From contig NZ_JAGPXL010000030.1 in assembly GCF_018070565.1 (NCBI RefSeq), positions 24,333 to 88,332 of the forward strand: DNA of 64,000 nt, in the 5' to 3' direction. This DNA comes from Streptomyces sp. B93 (lineage in GTDB: Bacteria > Actinomycetota > Actinomycetes > Streptomycetales > Streptomycetaceae). The notes beneath the pieces are model-generated. The model did no database searches and had not been told where the DNA came from. It worked only from the letters and a program-made list of their open reading frames with translations. A program made the translations under genes and the position numbers. This document shows positions 58,382 to 64,000 of the stretch, piece by piece (within the stretch, counting starts at the first letter, position 1; every line of letters begins with the position of its first letter).

Positions 58382-58831
58382 ATGCACACCATCCGTGAAC
58401 AGATCGATGTCGACCGCAGCCCCGACGACGTCTACGCCTACGCCACCGACCCCGCCCACCTGCCGGACTGGCAGCTGAGCGCGCTGCACGCGGAGCCGTT
58501 GGACGAAGGCCCGCTGCACCCCGGCTCCCGGGTCCGGGTCACCCGGCGGGTCGGCAGCCGCGAGATGCCGATGACCATGGAGGTCACCGAGTACCAGCCG
58601 CCGCACAGCTGGCGGGTGCAGGGCATCGACGGTCCCGTCCGGGCCTTCTTCCACGGGGAGATCGAACCTCTCGACGGCGGTCGCCGCTCCCGGGTCACCA
58701 TGGAGCTGGACTTCGTCGGCCACGGCATCGGCAAGGCCCTGGTGCCCCTCGTCGTCCGCCCCCAGATCCGCAAGGAGCTGCCGCGCAACGAGCAGCAGCT
58801 CAAGGAACAGGTGGAGCGGATGGCCGCGTAA
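58382..58831 (+). CDS. SRPBCC-fold (polyketide cyclase-like) protein
   Basis: A 149-residue START/SRPBCC protein (IREQIDVDRSPDDVYAYATDPAHLPDW; TEYQPPHSWRVQGIDGPVRAFF; RSRVTMELDFVGHGIG). Such folds bind hydrophobic ligands; the substrate cannot be told. The ATG at 58382 follows AAAGGGGG. It stands between the cdsA terminator and rlmN. Confidence 0.88.
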   Translation: MHTIREQIDVDRSPDDVYAYATDPAHLPDWQLSALHAEPLDEGPLHPGSRVRVTRRVGSREMPMTMEVTEYQPPHSWRVQGIDGPVRAFFHGEIEPLDGGRRSRVTMELDFVGHGIGKALVPLVVRPQIRKELPRNEQQLKEQVERMAA

Positions 58832-58912
58832 CCGCGCCGCTCACCGCACCTCCCCGCGCCTGTCACCGCACCGGGCGGGCCACCCCAGTGGATCTGCGAC
58901 ACTGGTGGGACC

Positions 58913-60019
58913 ATGCCCAAGCCCGGAGAACTCACTTTCGTCGCCCCCCGCGGAGCCAAGAAGCCGCCGCGGCATCTCGCTGATCTCTCGCCCGCCGAGC
59001 GCAAGGAGGCGGTGGCGGAGGTCGGGGAGAAGCCGTTTCGTGCCAAGCAGCTCTCGCAGCACTACTTCGCGCGGTACGCGTACGCGCCGGAGCAGTGGAC
59101 CGACATTCCCGCCGCGTCGCGCGAGAAGCTGAAGGACGCGCTGTTCCCGGAGCTGATGACCGTCGTACGGCATCTGTCGACGGACGCGGACACCACCCGT
59201 AAGACGCTGTGGCGGCTGTTCGACGGGACGCTCGTCGAGTCGGTGCTGATGCGGTACCCGGACCGGGTGACCATGTGCATCAGCTCACAGGCCGGGTGCG
59301 GGATGAACTGCCCGTTCTGTGCGACGGGGCAGGCGGGGCTCGACCGGAACCTGTCGACCGCCGAGATCGTGCACCAGATCGTGGACGGGATGCGGGCGCT
59401 GCGGGACGGGGAGATCCCCGGGGGCCCGGCGCGGCTGTCCAACATCGTCTTCATGGGGATGGGGGAGCCGCTCGCCAACTACAAGCGGGTCGTCGGTGCC
59501 ATCCGCGCGCTGACCGATCCCGAGCCGGACGGGCTCGGGCTCTCGCAGCGTGGGATCACCGTGTCGACCGTCGGTCTGGTGCCCGCCATCCACCGGTTCG
59601 CCGACGAGGGCTTCAAGTGCCGTCTGGCGATCTCGCTGCACGCCCCGGACGACGAGCTGCGCGACACCCTCGTGCCCGTGAACACGCGGTGGAAGGTGCG
59701 GGAGGTGCTGGACGCCGGGTGGGAGTACGCCGAGAAGTCCGGGCGGCGGCTGTCCATCGAGTACGCGCTGATCCGGGACATCAACGACCAGGCCTGGCGC
59801 GGTGACCGGCTCGGGCGGCTGCTCAGGGGCAAGCCCGTGCACGTGAACCTGATTCCGCTGAACCCGACGCCGGGGTCCAAGTGGACCGCCTCGCGGCCCG
59901 AGGACGAGAAGGCGTTCGTCGAGGCGATCGCCGCCCATGGTGTGCCGGTGACCATTCGGGACACCCGGGGACAGGAGATCGACGGGGCGTGTGGACAGCT
60001 CGCCGCCACCGAACGGTAG
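58913..60019 (+). CDS. rlmN: 23S rRNA (A2503-C2)/tRNA (A37-C2)-methyltransferase
   Basis: A 368-residue radical SAM enzyme. The [4Fe-4S] motif is CGMNCPFC (CxxxCxxC) and the SAM loop is MGMGEPLANYKRV. The catalytic cysteines are in the MCISSQAGC region and near the C-terminus (EIDGACGQL). It methylates A2503 in the peptidyl transferase centre. The ATG at 58913 (MPKPGELTF) matches family starts. There is no clear ribosome site. Confidence 0.96.
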   Translation: MPKPGELTFVAPRGAKKPPRHLADLSPAERKEAVAEVGEKPFRAKQLSQHYFARYAYAPEQWTDIPAASREKLKDALFPELMTVVRHLSTDADTTRKTLWRLFDGTLVESVLMRYPDRVTMCISSQAGCGMNCPFCATGQAGLDRNLSTAEIVHQIVDGMRALRDGEIPGGPARLSNIVFMGMGEPLANYKRVVGAIRALTDPEPDGLGLSQRGITVSTVGLVPAIHRFADEGFKCRLAISLHAPDDELRDTLVPVNTRWKVREVLDAGWEYAEKSGRRLSIEYALIRDINDQAWRGDRLGRLLRGKPVHVNLIPLNPTPGSKWTASRPEDEKAFVEAIAAHGVPVTIRDTRGQEIDGACGQLAATER

Positions 60020-60052
60020 TCTGACCGCCGTAGGAACACATCTTCATATTCC

Positions 60053-60142
60053 GACAGGGGAGCGCCACAGCGCTGAGAGTGCGGCACACGGCCGCAGACC
60101 CTCCGAACCTGGCCCAGGTCATTCTGGGTAGGGAGATCGGTC
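60053..60142 (+). ncRNA. TPP (THI-box) riboswitch
   Basis: The conserved THI-box segments occur in order: ACAGGGGAGC, GCGCTGAGAGTGCGG, GCAGACCCTCCGAACCTG and GGTCATTCTGGGTAGGGA. These bind the pyrimidine and pyrophosphate halves of thiamine diphosphate. It lies between rlmN and thiB and should turn the thiamine transporter off when TPP is high. Confidence 0.95.
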
Positions 60143-60159
60143 ATCACTCGAGCTGTTGC

Positions 60160-60198
60160 GCCCTGCCCGGGAACCTCACGGAAGGTCCCGGGCAGGGC
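60160..60198 (+). terminator. Expression-platform hairpin of the TPP riboswitch
   Basis: GCCCTGCCCGGG (60160-60171) pairs perfectly with 60187-60198, and ACC/GGT extends the stem inside. It may be a terminator, although no strong T-run follows. Confidence 0.65.
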
Positions 60199-60206
60199 CG
60201 CGTCTT

Positions 60207-60226
60207 CTCCTGGTCAACCCCAGGAG
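60207..60226 (+). promoter_or_regulatory. Hairpin sequestering the thiB ribosome site
   Basis: CTCCTGG (60207-60213) pairs with CCAGGAG (60220-60226), which contains the AGGAGG ribosome site of thiB (60222-60227). It would block translation start when formed. Confidence 0.65.
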
Positions 60227-60233
60227 GAATCAA

Positions 60234-61310
60234 GTGCACGTCAAGAGGTACGCCGCCGTGGCCGCCGGGCTCGGGCTCGTCGCGCTGACCGGGTGCGGGT
60301 CGTCGTCCGACGGCGGCTCCGCGGCCGACAGCAAGACCGTCACGCTGGTCAGCCACAACTCGTGGGCCGTCTCCGAGGACGTCCTCGCGGCCTTCGAGAA
60401 GGAGTCCGGCTACCAGGTGAAGGTCCTCGAGGACGGCGACGCCGGGCAGGCCGTCAACAAGGCGATCCTGACCAAGGACAACCCGCAGGGCGACGTGCTG
60501 TTCGGCGTCGACAACACCCTGCTCTCGCGCGCCCTCGACAACGGGCTGTTCCAGGAGTACGAGGCGAAGGGCGCCGACCAGGTCAAGGCCGAGTACCGGC
60601 CCCGCGAGGGCGGGGACCGGGTGACGCCCGTCGACACCGGTGACATCTGCGTCAACTACGACAAGGCGTACTTCGAGGAGCACGACCTCGCGCCGCCGAC
60701 GTCGTACGACGACCTGGTCAAGCCCGAGTACAGGAACCTCCTCGTCACCGAGAACGTCGCCTCCTCCTCGCCGGGGCTCGGGTTCCTGCTCGGCACGGCC
60801 GCGGAGTACGGGGACGACGGCTGGGCGGACTACTGGAAGAAGCTCAAGGCCAACGGTGTGAAGGTCGTCGAGGGCTGGGACCAGGCCTACAACGAGGAGT
60901 TCTCCGGCTCCGCGGGCGGCAAGCAGGCGGGCGGGGACCGGCCGCTGGTCGTGTCGTACGCCTCCTCGCCGCCCGCCGAGGTGATCTTCGCCGACCCGCG
61001 GCCCGAGACGGCGCCGACCGGTGTGGCCGAGGACACCTGCTTCCGGCAGGTCGAGTACGCGGGGCTGCTGAGCAACGCCCGCAACAGCGAGGGCGGCAAG
61101 GCGCTGATCGACTTCCTCGTGGGGGAGAGGTTCCAGGAGGACATGCCGCTGAACATGTTCGTCCACCCGGTGCGGGAGGGCGCCCAGGTGCCCGAGGAGT
61201 TCACCGAGTACGGCCCGCAGGCCGAGGACCCGCACACCATGGACCCGGCGAAGATCGCCGACAACCGTGACCAGTGGGTCAAGTCGTGGACCTCGCTCGT
61301 ACTGAAGTGA
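60234..61310 (+). CDS. thiB: Thiamine ABC transporter, binding lipoprotein
   Basis: A 358-residue extracellular binding protein. The N-terminal signal ends in the lipobox LTGCGSS, so it is a lipoprotein. TVTLVSHNSWAVSEDVLAAFEKE and DVLFGVDNTLLSRALDNGLF are typical of ThiB/TbpA proteins that bind thiamine and its phosphates. The GTG at 60234 follows AGGAGG. The upstream TPP riboswitch supports the substrate. Its stop overlaps thiP. Confidence 0.93.
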   Translation: MHVKRYAAVAAGLGLVALTGCGSSSDGGSAADSKTVTLVSHNSWAVSEDVLAAFEKESGYQVKVLEDGDAGQAVNKAILTKDNPQGDVLFGVDNTLLSRALDNGLFQEYEAKGADQVKAEYRPREGGDRVTPVDTGDICVNYDKAYFEEHDLAPPTSYDDLVKPEYRNLLVTENVASSSPGLGFLLGTAAEYGDDGWADYWKKLKANGVKVVEGWDQAYNEEFSGSAGGKQAGGDRPLVVSYASSPPAEVIFADPRPETAPTGVAEDTCFRQVEYAGLLSNARNSEGGKALIDFLVGERFQEDMPLNMFVHPVREGAQVPEEFTEYGPQAEDPHTMDPAKIADNRDQWVKSWTSLVLK

Positions 61311-62952
61311 GCCCGCGCGTCCGGAGCGGCGCGGCGCGGCTGGGGCTGCTCGCCCTGCCCGTCGCGTTCTTCGGCGTGTTCTTCGCCTACCCCGTCGCCG
61401 CGATCGTCTCGCGCGGCCTGCGCACCGGCGACGGCTGGCAGTTCGGGCGGCTCTGGGACGTGCTCGGGGATGCCGGGATCCGGCAGGTGCTGTGGTTCAC
61501 CACCTGGCAGGCGCTGGTCTCCACCGCGCTGACCTTGCTGATCGCCCTGCCCGGCGCCTATGTCTTCGCCCGCTTCGCCTTCCCCGGCAAGCAGGTGCTG
61601 CGGGCGGTGGTGACCGTGCCGTTCGTGCTGCCGACGGTCGTCGTCGGTACGGCGTTCCTGGCGCTGGTCGGGCGCGGCGGGCTGCTCGACGAGCTGTGGG
61701 GCGTACGGCTGGACACCACCGTGTGGGCGATCCTGCTGGCGCACGTCTTCTTCAACTACGCCGTCGTCGTGCGGACCGTCGGCGGGCTGTGGGCGCAGCT
61801 CGACCCGCGGCAGGAGGAGGCCGCGCGGATGCTCGGCGCCTCCCCGCTGCGGGCCTGGCGGACGGTGACGCTCCCCGCGCTCGGGCCCGCCGTGGCCGCC
61901 GCCGCGCTGATGGTCTTCCTGTTCACCTTCACCTCCTTCGGGGTGGTGCAGATCCTCGGTGGGCCCACCTTCTCGACGCTGGAGGTGGAGATCTACCGGC
62001 AGACGTCCGAGATCTTCGACCTGTCCACCGCCGCCGTGCTGACGATCGTCCAGTTCGCGGCGGTCGGCGCGGTCCTCGCCGTGCACGCCTGGACCGTACG
62101 GCGGCGCGAGAGCGCGCTGCGGCTGGTGGACGCCGCCACCACCGCCCGCCGACCGCGGGGCGCCGGGCAGTGGGCGCTGCTCGGCGGGGTGCTGGCGTCG
62201 GTGGCGGTACTGCTGGTGTTGCCGCCCGCGGTGCTGGTGCAGCGGTCGCTGGCGGGGTCCGGCTTCGGCTACTACCGGGCGCTCACGAAGGACGACGGCG
62301 GTGTCTTCCTCGTCCCGCCCATCGAGGCCGTCGGCAACTCGCTCTCGTACGCCCTCGCCGCGACCGCCATCGCCGTCGTCGTCGGAGGCCTCGCCGCGGT
62401 GGCGCTGACGCGGCGGGACGCGGGGCGGTTCGTGCGCGGGTTCGACGCGCTGCTGATGCTGCCGCTGGGGGTGTCGGCGGTGACCGTCGGCTTCGGGTTC
62501 CTGATCGCGCTGGACGAGCCGCCGCTCGATCTGCGTGCCACCTGGATCCTGGTGCCGCTCGCGCAGGCGCTGGTCGGGGTGCCCTTCGTCGTACGGACCA
62601 TGCTGCCGGTGCTGCGGGCGGTGGACGTACGGCTGCGGGAGGCGGCGGCCGTGCTGGGGGCGTCGCCGTGGCGGGCCTGGCGGGAGGTGGACCTGCCGTT
62701 GGTGCGGCGGGCGCTGCTGGTGGCGGCCGGGTTCGCGTTCGCGGTGTCGCTCGGGGAGTTCGGGGCGACGGTGTTCATCGCGCGGCCCGACAACCCGACG
62801 TTGCCGGTCGCGGTGGCGAGGCTGCTGGGGCGGCCCGGTGAACTCAACTACGGGCAGGCGATGGCCCTGTCGACGATTCTGATGGTGGTGTGCGCCGTGG
62901 CCCTGCTGGTACTGGAGAGGCTGCGGGTGCCGGACCGGACGGGGGAGTTCTG

Positions 62953-62953
<1 letters not shown>
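61307..62953 (+). CDS. thiP: Thiamine ABC transporter, permease
   Basis: A 548-residue fused permease with about 12 membrane segments and two ABC permease motifs (EEAARMLGASPLRAWRTVTLP and EAAAVLGASPWRAWREVDLP). It forms the whole channel alone, as ThiP does. The GTG at 61307 overlaps the thiB stop and the end overlaps thiQ (TGATG), so the three genes are coupled. Confidence 0.94.
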
Positions 62954-63975
<1,022 letters not shown>

Positions 63976-64000
63976 CGGCCGAAGAGGGGCGGCTGACCGG

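Overview
The window is about 72% G+C by eye, with strong G/C preference at third codon positions and many GTG starts. It carries whiG, nsdA, glcP, a four-gene signal peptidase cluster and the smc-ftsY-ffh neighbourhood. This gene order is the conserved core of a Streptomyces chromosome, and as I remember it, it runs parallel to roughly SCO5560-SCO5650 of S. coelicolor. No species can be named from the sequence alone. Most of the window is housekeeping DNA. I saw no insertion sequence, prophage, CRISPR array, tRNA or rRNA.

Layout. 1-2.7 kb: end of a DUF3515 lipoprotein, a stand-alone Lrp-type ligand-binding domain, and thiL-thiD. 2.7-14.5 kb: rpmB, a DAK2/YloV-type protein, a two-gene Hsp90-like plus TPR operon on the minus strand that looks like an insertion, then recG, rsmD, coaD and a DivIVA-like coiled-coil protein. 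14.7-23.8 kb: DUF177, rpmF, rnc (absB-type), mutM, an HxlR regulator, a CAP-domain exoprotein, acyP, a small coiled-coil protein and smc. 24-30.6 kb: the glucose permease glcP with a candidate operator, an LLM flavin/F420 oxidoreductase, ftsY, an orphan prim-pol domain and nsdA. 30.7-36.7 kb: the nitrogen operon amtB-glnK-glnD behind a GlnR-type box, then ffh.

36.7-43 kb: a methyltransferase, a eukaryote/archaeal-type prolyl-tRNA synthetase, an HEXXH zinc-ribbon protein, and the rpsP-khpA-rimM-trmD-rplS operon. 43-50.8 kb: the signal peptidases sipW, sipX, sipY and sipZ, then a NUDIX hydrolase, DUF2469, yraN, comM and dprA. 51-54.4 kb: whiG, a TetR regulator, a LytM peptidase and rpsB. 54.6-58.3 kb: tsf, pyrH, frr and cdsA. 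58.4-64 kb: an SRPBCC protein, rlmN, and a TPP riboswitch controlling a thiamine ABC transporter, thiB-thiP-thiQ.

Themes. Protein export is dense here: SRP protein Ffh, its receptor FtsY and four type I signal peptidases. Translation genes are spread throughout: L28, L32, S16, L19, S2, EF-Ts, RRF, RimM, TrmD and RlmN. Thiamine appears at both ends: ThiL and ThiD on the left, riboswitch-controlled uptake on the right. Development and antibiotic regulators (NsdA, WhiG, RNase III/AbsB) sit among the housekeeping genes.

The signals most worth following are these. (i) The Hsp90-like/TPR operon between yloV and recG. (ii) A strongly over-represented 12-bp alternating purine-pyrimidine palindrome inside coding sequences, often written with non-preferred codons. 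(iii) A dispersed-repeat-like segment inside the Smc hinge. (iv) Several unassigned palindromic operators. (v) A set of genes whose -10 box sits at leaderless distance from the start codon.
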